DNA from: Lineus longissimus
Taxonomy: Eukaryota; Nemertea; Pilidiophora; Heteronemertea; Lineidae
NCBI RefSeq assembly: GCF_910592395.1
Contig: NC_088320.1
Location: forward strand, 8,372,001 to 8,436,000
Direction: 5' to 3'
Length of the DNA stretch: 64,000 nucleotides
This document shows, one piece after another, positions 10,854 through 22,666 of this stretch. Position numbers and translations under genes: made by a program. The notes beneath the pieces were generated by a model. The model was not told where the DNA came from, searched no databases, and saw nothing but the letters and a program-made list of their open reading frames with translations. Position 1 is the stretch's first letter. Each line of letters opens with the position of its first letter.

Positions 10854-13494
10854 ATCGACAAATAAAAAAACCCAAATAGCTGTACTTGAATATGCAGACA
10901 AATATAAAGACCTTTATTTGGTTTCTTCGAGAGACAGGTTCACGTAAGGCAGCAGATCAGTCACAGGTAGCGGAGTCGAACATTACAACACACTGGGATT
11001 CCTCAAAAACCCATGGCGCTCATTCAATTTCACTATTCCGAAAATGATTGTATCAAAGGAAGTCTCATGTTCCAAAGCGAAGGATTAATATATAGTGTAC
11101 GGATATATCACCTAGCTAAAACCCAATGGAAAGAAGTCAGTCACATCTTCACAATTACCCCAAACAGTCACACGTTGCTTTTTCATCGAAAACTTTAATC
11201 TCCCCTTTCCTCAGGCACGTCATCAAGTCACCTCAAGTCACCTCCAGTCACTGTCAACAACCGAAGCAAATTCCGAACATAGGCGAAGCTTCCGTTGACG
11301 GTTAAGTTTCTCCTTGACCTCGTTTTCGACGCCCTCGGGCTCTTTCGGAAGCAGCTGCTGGACAACCAATTTGATATAAACTGTGTTCCGTGACGTGTCT
11401 TACCATTAGTGCCATAGAAAGCATTCATCATTTGAAGTAGTCTTTCTTAAAATCAGTGGTAGAATCCATCATCCCTTTAGAGTTGAAGTCAATCTAGGAC
11501 TCCAACCACGGTCATTGCTTGAAATAGATCACAGAATGAACCTCTTTTTTCGGATCATTCCTTGATTTCAGCAAAAAACTGTCGAAGTCTTATGCACTAT
11601 GTAGTTTGCCTTCTGTTAGATTTAACATGTCTACCTTTTACCACCCGATGACAGTTGTTTTGCCCGTAATCGAGTTTAATAGATCGAACATCCAATAGAT
11701 GGCAGGTGATGAGCTGCTGCGTGGGATACCGTGCCGCCTTCGAGAAAAACCGCTGAACCCGAACCTTACAATAACCCAGGTACACACTGGTTCAAGGCGT
11801 TCTAGGCAGGCTACTCCGAATACCGATCCGTTGCATGGTGATCGAGGCCAGACGGAATAAAATTTTATTTAACCCTGGTTGCTGAATTACGTTATATTAT
11901 GACATGTATGATAAAGCAATGGCAGTGTATCATACTGCCATTACTGGTAATAGCATAATCGAAGTAATTATTGTTTACATATCGGCTCTGATTGTATATT
12001 GTTACATTGTATGATTTTGAAGACAATATGAAATATAGATTTTTGGTTTCGATGACACTGGTCTCTCTCCCCATCAAGAGGCAACGCATATAAGATGAGT
12101 GGTTTCTCTGTTTTCATTCTTCACACAATCAACATAAAGGATCATGTTCAAATGAAATTAATAATGAAATTAATAAATCTTTCGCAATTATTTTATCTTG
12201 GGTAACCATAAGTTGATGCTGGCGTCTCGCGGAGTGAAATTGGCCCACTTCATTATAAACCCTTTCCTTGTCAATTGCAACTAGCAGTATGTGAAACAGG
12301 AAAAAGGGAAAAAACAGGAACCAATAATCATGCATCATGTTCATGGTTGGTTTCTACCGTGTCCGCGTCCGCGTCCACTTCGACGACGCGTGCGCTCTAA
12401 CTCAACATACATATTACCAAGGCTTTTTAGATTGGCTGTTTGGGTTAACCATGAGTTGGAGCAGGTTCCTTTCGAAATTGGGCGGAGATGGATTCTTAGT
12501 TTGCCCACTAGGGACATAGCGTCAAAGCACTAAAATGACAATTACCTCCACAAAACCGGCTTAAATGTGACACAATTTGAAATGTCACAAAATGTCAAAA
12601 CACAGAAATGGCGACTCGAGATGCCTGCAATGATTTTGCATGGAAATTATGTTCTGGTGATTAGTATTGACATGTTATGGTAAAAAAAAACCGTATTTAT
12701 AGTCAAAGGTGACAAATAATGACCGGTGCAATGTGATTAAACCGCAGTGAATACTGATTTATTGTTATGTGGATTTTCCTGAAATCAGGATTTCCCAACT
12801 CAATTTCGTTTTACTTTCAATGGATTGGATTTTCTGCTATGATTCATGAAATGTAGTTTGCATTGCTGACAGACAACAAAGGACAAACAATACCATTATT
12901 TGGTTGCTGATTTTAATGGTGAAAACGTTGGGCGCCGAGTGACGTCATCATTAATGACAGATTTGCAAGAAATAAAGTTCTCTTAGAATCGGTTCAAAGA
13001 TGTAGATGATTAAAGTACAATATGTTTTCTTTTGCTCACCCGATAAAACAAGAGAAAAATTACGGTGTTCATTCGACTCGGCAAATGATCATCTACCGAT
13101 GACATGGAAGATGAATGACAGTCAACAAGACTCATTCCACGGCTAATGTCAAGTGACAATTCAGCGCGCTTTTAGCACGCCCTGGCAATGGGTATGTGCT
13201 CCTCTAGGCTAATGAGCCCCCTACACGTCATAAGGCCATTACCACAGTAACTAGGTTGTGCTGATAAGCACTCGCAAGCAATCCTCCACGGAAAAAGATA
13301 ATACCGCGAACTTGGCAAAATGAAACAAATCGCAATAATGTCACAAGACTGAATAAGAGCTCTCGTGTCAACGAGACTTCGATTAGTATTGTACAGTGTG
13401 AATCAAAAATGTAACACGGATAAGAACATTAACTCAGTACTAATCAGTAAAGCGCCTTCTTGTCCAGCCCGAGCTTCTTTATGTACTACTAAAC
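10717..13494 (+). repeat. Large direct duplication, copy 2
   Basis: This matches 118-2941 at high identity over about 2.78 kb. Differences include a missing stretch near 12920 (GAATTTCCTCACC.. in copy 1 only) and an extra TTATTTGGT block near 12898. A short hairpin near 11928-11945 (AATGGCAGT..ACTGCCATT) is perfect here and imperfect in copy 1. Homology ends at ACTAAAC (13494). The offset between the copies is about 10.6 kb. Confidence 0.9.
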
Positions 13495-14519
13495 ATAATC
13501 ATTACAATGGTGCATAAATGAATGAAAATATGTTTCGACTTCAAATATGGAAAGGTCTGTTGGCTATTATAAGTAGAGTCACAAATTGGAACATCAAAAA
13601 ATGATTTCGAAACCGTTGAGAGACCAGCTGCATCTAATTACCCAGCAATTCAATAGGAATCTAGGGGCTAGTGAACAGGACTTGACGGAGAATTTCTCAG
13701 CGTTTTTCACTAATTATGCAATGAAAACTTAACGAGACAAGGGCGCCTCCGTCAAGCCATGCTTAACATCGTATTGTTGCCCCTAAAGTCATCAGGGCGC
13801 TGGGTCATTTCATGTTGCCAGAATAGCAAATAACGATAATCGTTTGTGATATTTCCAATCAGTGACTCTGACTCGCAAATCAAAGAACTTCTTCCGTGAG
13901 GTTAAAAATTTGGAAAAAGAAACAAAAAATATCTAAACTGACGACCCTTGCTGTTAATATTGAACAGGCCGAGGTCAGTGGAAAGCGCAAAAAGATGACC
14001 CGCCATCATGGTATGATCAGGAACCTAAAAGTGCACAAATAGAAGCTGTTTAACTGCTGTAATAAATTAATGGGTCCAACTTCCTCTTACAACGAATGTT
14101 CAAGTACTGCAAGATAATCTTTGTGAGCAGTGGCGATTTGTGAGCATCATGGTGCAAAAATTAAAAATACCGGATAATTTTCAGACCAGTGACTTAAGAT
14201 TGCATGTGAAATAAAGCAATATAGGCGAAAGCATAAATGTCACCGAGAATTCTCATATTCGTGTGGCCTTTTTGGAGACACCATGTATGAATGAAATTAG
14301 TAGGTTCCAAATGAACGGCTCCTGTACTAACCATAAAGCATTCTGCTGTCTGACGAGTTGCATAAGCAAAGAATCTTTATGGTTTAGATATTTTAGGCGA
14401 TATCCTCCCAAATAGGGACGAGGTTTGATATCAGAAGGAGCTAGACTCCACTTGTTGTTATTTCACTTCTACATTCCGAAACATCTACTAGCTTTCAAAG
14501 TTTATTGTAATATCTAAAC
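13495..14519. other. No recognised feature
   Basis: AT-rich sequence without convincing open frames, repeats or RNA genes. Confidence 0.5.
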
Positions 14520-14790
14520 GTTGTACCCGGGATATTGTCCCCCCGAGCTAGACCTCGATGAGGGGTATAAGAGACAATTATTGAGCTCTGGGAGTACTTG
14601 GAAGTGATGTTCTGCATTAACATTTGAGGTGTTTTCTTTGAAGTTAAGTGAGGGCCTCGGGTTTACCAATAGTCGATACCATAGGGCTATGATATGAAAT
14701 AGTTTAAATCGTATATTTAGTTACAAAACCCATTAATGATACCAAATAAACGTTTTATTGCTTACGTGTGAGTCTTCTTTATTATACGTT
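14520..14790 (+). other. Possible short transcription unit or LTR-like segment
   Basis: A TATAAGAG motif at about 14566 is followed some 180 bp later by AATAAA near 14746 and a T/GT-rich stretch. The order (TATA, then polyadenylation signal at short distance) is what an LTR or a short noncoding transcript would show. No open frame, no matching second LTR and no defined ends were found, so this is only a suggestion. Confidence 0.2.
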
Positions 14791-15019
14791 TGACAATGTT
14801 TTATCCTGCGCATGTCATTTGTTAAGCCAAGCTTCATTTAAACAGAGCAGCATCTTCTTGGAACTTCTAATTATCACTTCGTACTTGATCCTGTAATCGT
14901 ATTGTATTTCAAGGTATTCAACTTGCATTATTCCTGTTAACGGACAAGTAGGCTCTATGCAGGACCCAAATATAGGTACACGTGGGAGGATTTGAACTGA
15001 GTGCGGGTATTTCGCTGCC

Positions 15020-15120
15020 CGGCGCATTGCAGTACGCTGCTGGCCTTATGATTGGTGGCGTATTGCGCACTGCCTCGGCGCATTACGGTACGCTGCTGGT
15101 CTCTTGATTGGTGGCGTATT
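15020..15120 (+). repeat. Tandem repeat, 56-bp unit, about two copies
   Basis: CGGCGCATT..GTACGCTGCTGG..TTGATTGGTGGCGTATT occurs at 15020 and again at 15076 with a few substitutions. It lies just upstream of a TATA-like box and could be a duplicated enhancer in an LTR U3 region. Confidence 0.8.
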
Positions 15121-15345
15121 CGTGGCGGAGTGGCACATTGCAGTTCATTCCCTGTATCCTGGTTGGTTGGTTCCTGGATATAAACTGCCTCTCGCTTAGC
15201 AGCGGGAGTTGAGTTGATTTGAGTTGAGTTGAGTTGAGTTCATGTTCCATCTTAAGTTCGATAAGTTTCGACAAGTCTCCAAGAGATGAGAGTAATAAAC
15301 AACAAGTAAGTAAAACAATATTCTCGTGCGGATGTTCTTCCTTGT
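15121..15345 (+). mobile_element. Possible solo-LTR fragment
   Basis: Downstream of the duplicated 56-bp unit there is a GGATATAAACTG box near 15174, a (GAGTT)n stretch at 15206-15240 and AATAAA near 15293, followed by a TGTTCTTCCTTG segment. Tandem upstream motifs, TATA and polyadenylation signal in this order suggest U3-R-U5 of an LTR retrotransposon. No TG..CA borders, target duplication or second LTR were found in the window. It could equally be a simple promoter-like stretch. Confidence 0.25.
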
Positions 15346-17266
15346 TCGATCCATGAGTTAGTTTCCCAAGGCAGAAACCCCCAGGAGATCGGAAATGGAG
15401 CCCGATAACAATCCCAATATTGCTCGAAAAGTTGTGATGAAACGCGAAAAACACCCGATTTCTCGCGTTTAGCTTACAAAAGGCTTAGAAATGTGAAGGA
15501 AAAAACACTGGCGTATAAGGGTTGTTTTTTGTTCAGAATAACCGCTGCTGAATAGGCTGGTAACAAGAAACTATGCACTTTACTACTGTTGCCGACGTAT
15601 GTGTACACTAAACTTGGGATGTGCGTCGGGCCTGTCTTTAAATGCCGCCCAGTGCCAGTTGGGCTTAAAGGGTGGATGTCGTCCTGGGTGCCGACAAATG
15701 GTACCCAGGTTCGAGATCGACTGGCCAATAAGAACCCTGTGTGCCATTACACTAGACAGATAGCACCCAGCTTCTTTTTGCCTGGCTTACGGATCTTAGG
15801 GACGAGGACGTTTCTTGCAATCTCGTTTTATCTCGCGCCGTGGTACTTGCGGCATTTGCAGTGCGCGAAATAAAAATAACAGAGAAAAACAGAAAAAAAC
15901 GCGTTTAGGCCTAAATGTCTTTGAAAGCACATTTCGGATGATTTATTCAGAAAAGGTATATAGGAGGGATATATCCGAAATGTGTGAACAGTTCCAACAC
16001 ACCAGATTATGACATTATCGGAGACTTATTATTTCATACCCTGAGGCTTGGTCTCTTAATTACGTTGCATTAGGCACGCAGTCTCTACACAGTCTGGCTG
16101 ATGCTGATGCTGCCAAACCACTCCTAATTAGAAGAAGAAAAAAGACGGCAATGTAATTTGACCGCGATTACAAGAAACAGTGGACTACAGTCAGTGGTGA
16201 CAGCCTAAGATAGCGACCGCACGATATTGGATGTCGTGTCCTTTCATCTACCCTGTGGCCTAAAAGGCATACGGTGACTCCTATTAGGCTGATGGGCAAT
16301 TGAACAGTTAGCTTGGGTTACGCCAATCAGGGAAATGTTAGCATGATAAACCTACAATGATATTCGATAAATGATGGAAACGCGGTCTTTCACATCGATA
16401 TATACCTATATTAATTTCAAATGATCCTCACTATGGTCAGTGACCAACAGATTGGCACGGTGCCAGCTTGTGTGCTGATCTGAGAATACACACGATTCTA
16501 TCATTTGGCCAAGGCTCCTCCGTCAATTCAAAGCAGACACTATGCGGAGACCTGTTTAGAATGGAAGAGGCTGTTGCTAGATACACCACCTCCTGACAGT
16601 TTTATACATGGTAGCTTGGATGTACACGTATATTGTAGTTCTCATACTCAAGAATGTGGACAAATCTCGTACCGTCATTCGTGTTCGTGGTCACTTCTGA
16701 AGCGATAATTGTACTATTCCATGGCATTATTCCATGGTTTTATAACCCTAAACGCACTGATCCGTCAGACAAGCTATGAAAAACATCAACATTAGCCACA
16801 AAAAGGAAATTACAAACTCCTCTGAAATCTTGGAAAGTTTCTCCAGGAAATGCTTTTGCTTTCAAATGAACTCTACGCCACTTAAAATCTCATTAAAACT
16901 AATGTTTTAAACAAAAAATGTGCGAGAAAGTTCGAAAGAATTACCGCACGAGCTAGAACGCAATCTGCGATGCACTAATGATCATATCCGAATTGCACTT
17001 AAGTGTAATCCGGAGAGAGCCCCTCTCCATAACTTCACGTCACATTCGTCATCATTGCCTTTTGTGATGTTGGAATTCGCCCCCTGTTGACTTCTACAGC
17101 GGCATTAAGTCGTTACATCGTTACCTCAAACGTTAGGTCGTCCATGACACTACACGTCATGAGAGAACTTGGGCCAAAAAATAACAAATATTGTTTTTTT
17201 ATCAAACCTTTTCTTGTTATTTATGGGAATATTATTTTATATCAATACTTATTAGGAAGTGACTGC
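15346..17266. other. No recognised feature
   Basis: About 1.9 kb without recognisable coding sequence. Short frames on both strands (for example 15589-15873 and 15474-15728) overlap each other and lack domains. Confidence 0.45.
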
Positions 17267-17490
17267 TCAGCAAGCCCGGCTTACCAAACAGCGACTTTTT
17301 CTTGTCCTGAATGGAGAGCCGAACTCATTAATATTAAAGTAAAGTCTCCAGCTCGCCAAACAGGGTAGATTTTTTACCTGTTTGGCAAGCCCAGCTGGCC
17401 GAACAGGGTGGCTTTTTAGTGCTGTTTGGCAAGCGGCTCTCCAAACAGGACAAAAAAGATGCCTGTTCGGCGAGCGGCTTGCCAAATAGA
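17267..17490. repeat. Array of consecutive hairpins (GCCAAACAG family)
   Basis: Three adjacent inverted repeats of about 40 bp follow each other: 17351-17390, 17394-17434 and 17435-17475. Each has arms built on G(C/T)(T/C)(G/T)CCAAACAGG and its complement, around an A/T-rich loop of 10-14 bases. A decayed fourth unit precedes them (17274-17318) and a half-unit follows (17476-17490). In a eukaryotic context these are not bacterial terminators; they are more likely a foldback-type tandem repeat. Confidence 0.7.
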
Positions 17491-18244
17491 CCCGGCCTAC
17501 TTATTAATAAACATTAGCTACAATTGTCCAATTTCAGGAAAGAGCAAACGTTCTTGGACGGGACATTGCGAAACTCATCCCCCCACATTTTTAGTCCACG
17601 ACCTCTTTTTTTCCTGGGTACATGCACTTGTGGACTCTTAAATATCATTACCGAGAAAGTGGGTGCAAATTCTACATTTCTTCCTAGAACATTTGACATT
17701 TGGTGCTTATAGTTCGCTGCGTCATTGTTTTCGACTCCTCCGATATTGACAAGTATCATGTATATAGCACTTCGCAAGCGAAGATCTTTGCACAGGTAGT
17801 GATGACAATTGGAAACAAACCAATGTCAGACTCATCTGTAATGATCACTGTGATTGCCTCCTTGTCTTCATATCTACTGTCAACACATAAGTCCTCTGAG
17901 ACCCCATTCCTCATTGATGACCATACCTATTTGAAGAATAATCCAACTCGGTGAATGTAAAGTCAATTGAGTAGCTCTCTCGACGAGAACGCTCATTACT
18001 TCCTATTGACACTACATCACAGACGCCGCACTCCAGCATCGTATTCGACGCAACCAACACAGCGCGTAATATAACTAGGTCTGTGGTGCTTTCACAGGAA
18101 ATGGCAGCAGTCTATCAGAGACAGCATTCAACAGTCCATCACCCCATACATTCTTAAGAGCACCGAACTTTTATGATACATGTACTATTACATAGAATTA
18201 CTTGGTTCTCCCCAAGGTTCCATGCAAAACTAAACACATGCTTA
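17491..18244. other. No recognised feature
   Basis: Short overlapping open frames on both strands only. Nothing was recognised. Confidence 0.5.
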
Positions 18245-18612
18245 ATAGCATGCCGCGAAGTTACTATTTATAGCTCACAAGATCATTTGCATAAGATATT
18301 GATGAAGTTTTAGTCACGTGACAGGCGGACATCGACACTTATTTCTACGCATTTGAGCTTATTCCAAAGTAAATTATCTTTGACCCTGCATTGTTTTTAG
18401 CATGAATGATACCATAGAGTCAGAGAGAGAAATATTCAGAACAATTATGTAGTATTTCCAACGCTCGGACATGTGCCAGATTGAATCTAACTGCCTCAGT
18501 TAGAAAGCCTGAATCCATTACGAAACCGCATTTTGTCCGACATTGCCTGTAATTCAGCGATGGGGAAATAGAGGGCAGCAGCTGCAGTGACGTCATCTTT
18601 GCGGAATGCTAT
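18245..18612 (+). mobile_element. MITE family 1, copy 1
   Basis: A 368-bp element with termini ATAGCAT(T/G)CCGCGA and its complement. Near-identical copies are at 43167-43532, 47792-48150 (inverted) and 57671-58039. The body is conserved, including GTCACGTGAC, AAATATTCAGAACAATTATG and, near the right end, TGACGTCA. There is no coding capacity. TA on both sides here is compatible with a TA duplication, but other copies do not confirm it. Confidence 0.9.
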
Positions 18613-18920
18613 TATGTAAGAACTGCTTGGTGCACTGATGAGATCAACTGATTGGGGTATTACAAAAAAGAATGTCTGATCAGTAAACAGTGATGCTCAT
18701 AGACGATCTGCAGGTAAAGGTAGATTAATACTGCCTCTACTACTGCAGGAAATAGTAAGCAGTTTGTTCGCTAAAAGGGCCCTCATCCGAAATCCCACTG
18801 GGCGCACCTGATTCCAGGTGGCTCACCAGAGGTTTAAATATGTCAAATAGAGTTATATATAGATATCGCATCTGTAAAATTTTGTCTGATTTTGGGGAAA
18901 ACGTTCCCCTTAAAGGGCAA
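18613..18920. other. No recognised feature
   Basis: Spacer between MITE family 1 copy 1 and the inverted-repeat element. Confidence 0.5.
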
Positions 18921-19956
18921 TTGGTATTATCAATGGTAGTTGATAAAGTATGGAATTAGTGAAACCTTGGAAACACTGATAAACCTTGGAATATTCAATG
19001 TAAACCATGGAATCACTGTGCAAATAGCGCGGGAAATCGGGTGCGTTCCTTCCACGATTTATACCCTCCCAACTGACAGTCTCGTCCCAGCTGACTTTAT
19101 TGATAGCAATTTGCCAGTTAGTTCAGAAGCCAACATTTTTAATGTGGAGGATGACGTCATCAATTGGCAATGCGCTGTGGTCGTTAAAATATTTTATTTC
19201 TCTTCAATGGAAGCAAAAATTAGTTTTTATGATTGTTTTGTATTCCATAGACGATAAAGTATTATGCTCGGTACTAGATGCACGAGATCATAGGACAAAC
19301 ACACACGTGAATAAAAAAACCGCTTAGAACTGGTGACGTCACAAAGATCTCTGCATCCCTCGATGCGTACTGAAAGATGTAAGAAATCGCTCACGGCGAA
19401 GGAAATTTTCATCCGCAAACTTCGGTAATAAACATACATGACTAGGCTTCTTTTATTCATCGTTTGTTATAAAATATCAGTCAATCATAGACAATTAGGC
19501 CTAGACATAGTCGTCAACCTTATCCATGCATAATGCATGACAGGCCCCCAATTTTCTCTGTATCACCCTGTATGAACATACCGATCCGTAGTTCAAATAG
19601 GCCCCGCGTGGTGGTGGCGTATTTATAAGCGGAGCGCTATTGGTCCATATTATGGGTGTGTGGTGGGCGTGTCTTCCCATATTTGGGAGATCAGTACTCT
19701 ACACTGGAGGCGAGGTACAACTGGGTTGTTCTAAAATATAGACTTTTGAATCGGATATGCGACAGATTTCTGAATTACCAAAAAATTCCGATCTGATCAT
19801 GTAAGAATAAGCTCCAAATGTTGATTCGTAACCACGTTAGGTTCGAATGGCATTATTTCATGTTTTTATGCATTTTTAGGACTGATTCCAAGGTTTATCA
19901 CTGGTTCCAAGGTTTCACTGATTCCAAGCTTTATCAACTACCATTATCAATGGCAA
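18921..19956. mobile_element. Inverted-repeat element of about 1 kb
   Basis: The left end (about 18921-18992) and right end (about 19876-19956) are inverted copies. They share ATGGTAGTTGATAAAG followed by two or three repeats of a GTGAAACCTTGGAA / GATAAACCTTGGAA motif. The interior has no transposase frame but contains a promoter-like cluster (see 19605-19680). The right end lies only 9 bp before a copy of repeat H, so the two may belong to one larger composite. No target duplication was identified. Confidence 0.6.
19605..19680 (-). promoter_or_regulatory. Promoter-like cluster (GC box, CCAAT, TATA)
   Basis: Read on the minus strand there is an ACGCCCACC GC-box-like site, then GACCAAT, then TTATAAATA at about 19618-19626, in the order and spacing of a RNA polymerase II core promoter. 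No substantial open frame follows within 200 bp. An AATAAA occurs about 170 bp downstream on the same strand (near 19450), so a short noncoding transcript is possible. The cluster lies inside the inverted-repeat element. Confidence 0.35.
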
Positions 19957-19965
19957 CATAATACC

Positions 19966-20210
19966 CAGCTGTCGGCTGCCCAGTCACCTCCTATTCTACT
20001 TAAGTAGTTTTCATCAACAAATTGCACCAACAAAGGAAACAAACAAAATCTGACTGAATTATCACGCTTTTCCGATATTGACTCCGATTTGACTCGAATT
20101 AGCTCTTCATGCGTCGATTCGTTCCATGAGGAACGACGCACTAGCAAGGCGCTTCCTGGTGCCATGGATCTACGTACCCCGTGACGTCTTGGTGTAGATA
20201 TCGATTTTTC
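19966..20210 (+). repeat. Interspersed repeat H, second copy (partial)
   Basis: It begins CAGCTGTCGGCTGCC like the copy at 7733 and can be followed to about 20210 (GGCGCTTCCTGGTGCCATGGATCT region). It then diverges before the TTCCTTGTTATTTGG part. It is more diverged than the 7.7 kb copy. Confidence 0.65.
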
Positions 20211-21404
20211 CGACGTCACGCTTGATTGCCCGCTAGTGCGACGATAATGGAAACGACGTTGCGTCCTAATAGTAATAGCGGGGAGACGTGAACTCGAATC
20301 TCGGCGTGCACGACGAGCCACTATCTGTTATGTAATGCACTAAGAGAGTGGTTGAGTCACTCTATCACGTGGTCGGAAAGGTTTTTCTCGTCAGGACTAA
20401 ACACAACGAATAACGCGTTTTTCTTCTATCTAAGAGTGAACTAACACGTTCAGAAGAACAGTTTTCTGATGAACCAGAAGAATAACAGACATACTGCAGT
20501 AAAAAGATACCCATTCATTTTAAGCCCCCCTTTAGGAGGGGCTCTTAAGATACACGTGTGTGTGGGAGTATATACTGATTTGATGAGAAATAAAGAGAGT
20601 AAATATTGTATATCCTACAAACAATTTTTTTTGGTATTTTTCTGAATTAACTCCGTTGAGTTTACCGATTTCTCCGCGATCTTCCGGTGGTGGTTGCTAT
20701 CCCATTGATTGAAATTAATTTAAATTAATTTAAATCTTCATGGGAATTCGCTACATCATATGCCCAAGAAATTGGCATATTATATTAATATTTTTATTAG
20801 AGAAATATCCGTCCTAAATAATGACAGAAAAGGGTGGTTTATTTCAATTTTGTGTCGACATGATCGAGGTCACGTGACATAAAAACAAAACAATCGCACA
20901 CACCCGTCCAAAAAAGGCACTTTAAGAAAAACGAATACGTTTTTCCAGCTTAAAACCACACTGACGACTAAGTTATATTGGTCTTCTGCCCAAATCTGAA
21001 GTATCAAAATGAATCACAAACTAGAACTAGCTCTATTTAGCTATAGTTGCGTGAAAAATTCGGGTGAGCGACGTACATTCTGTACCCTAGCGGCCAATAA
21101 ATAAACTACTTTCAGCCGTCTGCTCCGGTCTCGTTAGGGAGTTTTTCCCAAATGTACGCGATGATGACGTGCCCCATTAACAGGACGTAACATCTATTTT
21201 AAAATGCGTTTCCAAAGTGAATGCATGAGGACAATCCATTTAAGTGTCGTATATCACTGGAAACGCCCGATTCCCGTGAATAAGGACAATCACAATGTAT
21301 TACATTACCAAAACAAAAATGTGTCGGAAGGAACTATATGGATGGTCCCATCGCAACCCCCCCCCATCCAGCAGTATGACACAGAAGGGCTAGTTGACTG
21401 TCCA
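20211..21404. other. No recognised gene; small palindromic motifs
   Basis: This stretch contains a hairpin (AGCCCCCCTTTAGGAGGGGCT, with mismatches) near 20522-20543 and an AT palindrome with AAATTAATTT repeats near 20707-20735. Nothing else was recognised. Confidence 0.45.
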
Positions 21405-21600
21405 CCGGGGGGGTTTGGGGGGAGCTTCCCCCCAACGCACTGGTAAAAACCTATCTCGACGGAGGGGGGTTTGGGGGGTGTCCCCCCATTGTAACAGCTG
21501 TAGTTGTTAGAGCTTGCACTTAACATATGCTCGTAGGGGGGTTCGGGGGAGCTCCCCCGACCTAAAGGGGGGCTCACTAAGTCCTTGACTTTACATATTA
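21405..21600 (+). repeat. Three G-rich hairpin units
   Basis: GGGGGGGTTTGGGGGG and related strings, each followed closely by a C-rich complement, occur three times near 21405-21432, 21459-21488 and 21534-21562. The last unit and the GGGGGGCTCACTAAGTC sequence after it are shared with 62376-62450. The plus strand could form G-quadruplexes or the units could fold as hairpins. Apparent proline/glycine-rich open frames across it are a by-product of composition. Confidence 0.7.
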
Positions 21601-21695
21601 GCTTAAAACACGTCACATTCTGAACAAAGTCGAGCCGGATCAATCAAGAGTAGTGCTGGTAAAGTAAAAGCGATCGTATAGAGTGCACACACCAA

Positions 21696-22106
21696 CGGCG
21701 TTGCGAAAACACGGAACGGAACGGAACGGAATAATGTTACGGAATAGGGTGAAAATATTGATAAAATATTGAGTATTGATCGATAAGGTATTCCTCCGCG
21801 GGGAGCACTTAGAGGGAGTCCGGAGATGACTTTGCCAGGCCCACATTGTTCTACTCTAGCTCTGGTGCTACATAGCCAAGAAAAGTGTGATGAAACACAA
21901 CAAACGTTGACCAAAGTTATAATTTTGTTGTGTTTTCATCAATCTTGCCGACAATTGTCAGTTTTTTGGGCGCTTAGCACCGGGCCATCACCCGGGGTTT
22001 ACTGTAACGACAACAACAACAACTGGCATGATCATTACGGGGCGTCTGCAGACCATATTCCGTAACATTATTCCGTTCCGTTCCGTTCCGTGTTTTCGCA
22101 ACGCCG
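21696..22106. mobile_element. Nonautonomous DNA transposon, perfect 51-bp TIRs and 9-bp TSD
   Basis: The terminal arms 21696-21746 and 22056-22106 are exact inverted copies over 51 bp and contain four tandem ACGGA-type pentamers. The element is flanked by a perfect 9-bp direct repeat ACACACCAA (21687-21695 and 22107-22115). Long TIRs with 9-bp duplications point to Mutator-like elements, with Merlin (8-9 bp) as the alternative. The 309-bp interior encodes nothing recognisable. The perfect arms suggest recent activity of a transposase encoded elsewhere. Confidence 0.85.
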
Positions 22107-22115
22107 ACACACCAA

Positions 22116-22489
22116 GGCAATAGTATTTCTGGCTAAATTGACAATTGTTTTAGAATAATCGACTGCAAGGTTGCGCTATTTGCATTTTGAATTGCTGCAT
22201 TCGATAGGACAAGAATATATAACAAAAACAAACACCACAACAAAATAGCGGTCCATACGCGCAAACGCATGAGTGTTGCAAACGCAGGAAAGGACACGCA
22301 GTATGACAACGGTTACGGAGTAAACTTGGTTTAAGACAGTTAAAACCTGTAGCTTGAATCTGATATAAAACGTTGTTGAAAAGCGATAAAATGCCATATA
22401 CCATTACATAGTTTGTATAGAACTACGCAAAAGCACCATCAAGTGGCGATGCTTATAGGAGCAGTGGAATTATTAAGGGCAATATCACC
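22116..22489. other. No recognised feature
   Basis: Short overlapping minus-strand frames (22150-22404) lack splice or domain evidence. Confidence 0.5.
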
Positions 22490-22666
22490 AAGCTGTCGGC
22501 TGCCCATGCAGTCACCTCCTATTCTGAGTAGTTTCGATCAACAAATTGCTCCAAAAAAATCCAAATCTGACTGATTATCAATGAATGCCATTCCGATATT
22601 GATTCTGATTTGAACCGAGTTAGCCCTACATGCGTTGATACTCTCCATATGTATCATCGCACTATA

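Noticed and set aside
17351-17475. Rho-independent terminators
   Set aside because: The stem-loops look similar, but the context is an animal genome and they occur as a tandem array without upstream genes.
19947-20321. A 124-codon Arg/Ser-rich minus-strand ORF
   Set aside because: It lies over repeat H, whose other copies do not keep the frame open.
21305-21643. Proline/glycine-rich ORF
   Set aside because: It follows entirely from the G-rich hairpin repeat on the other strand.
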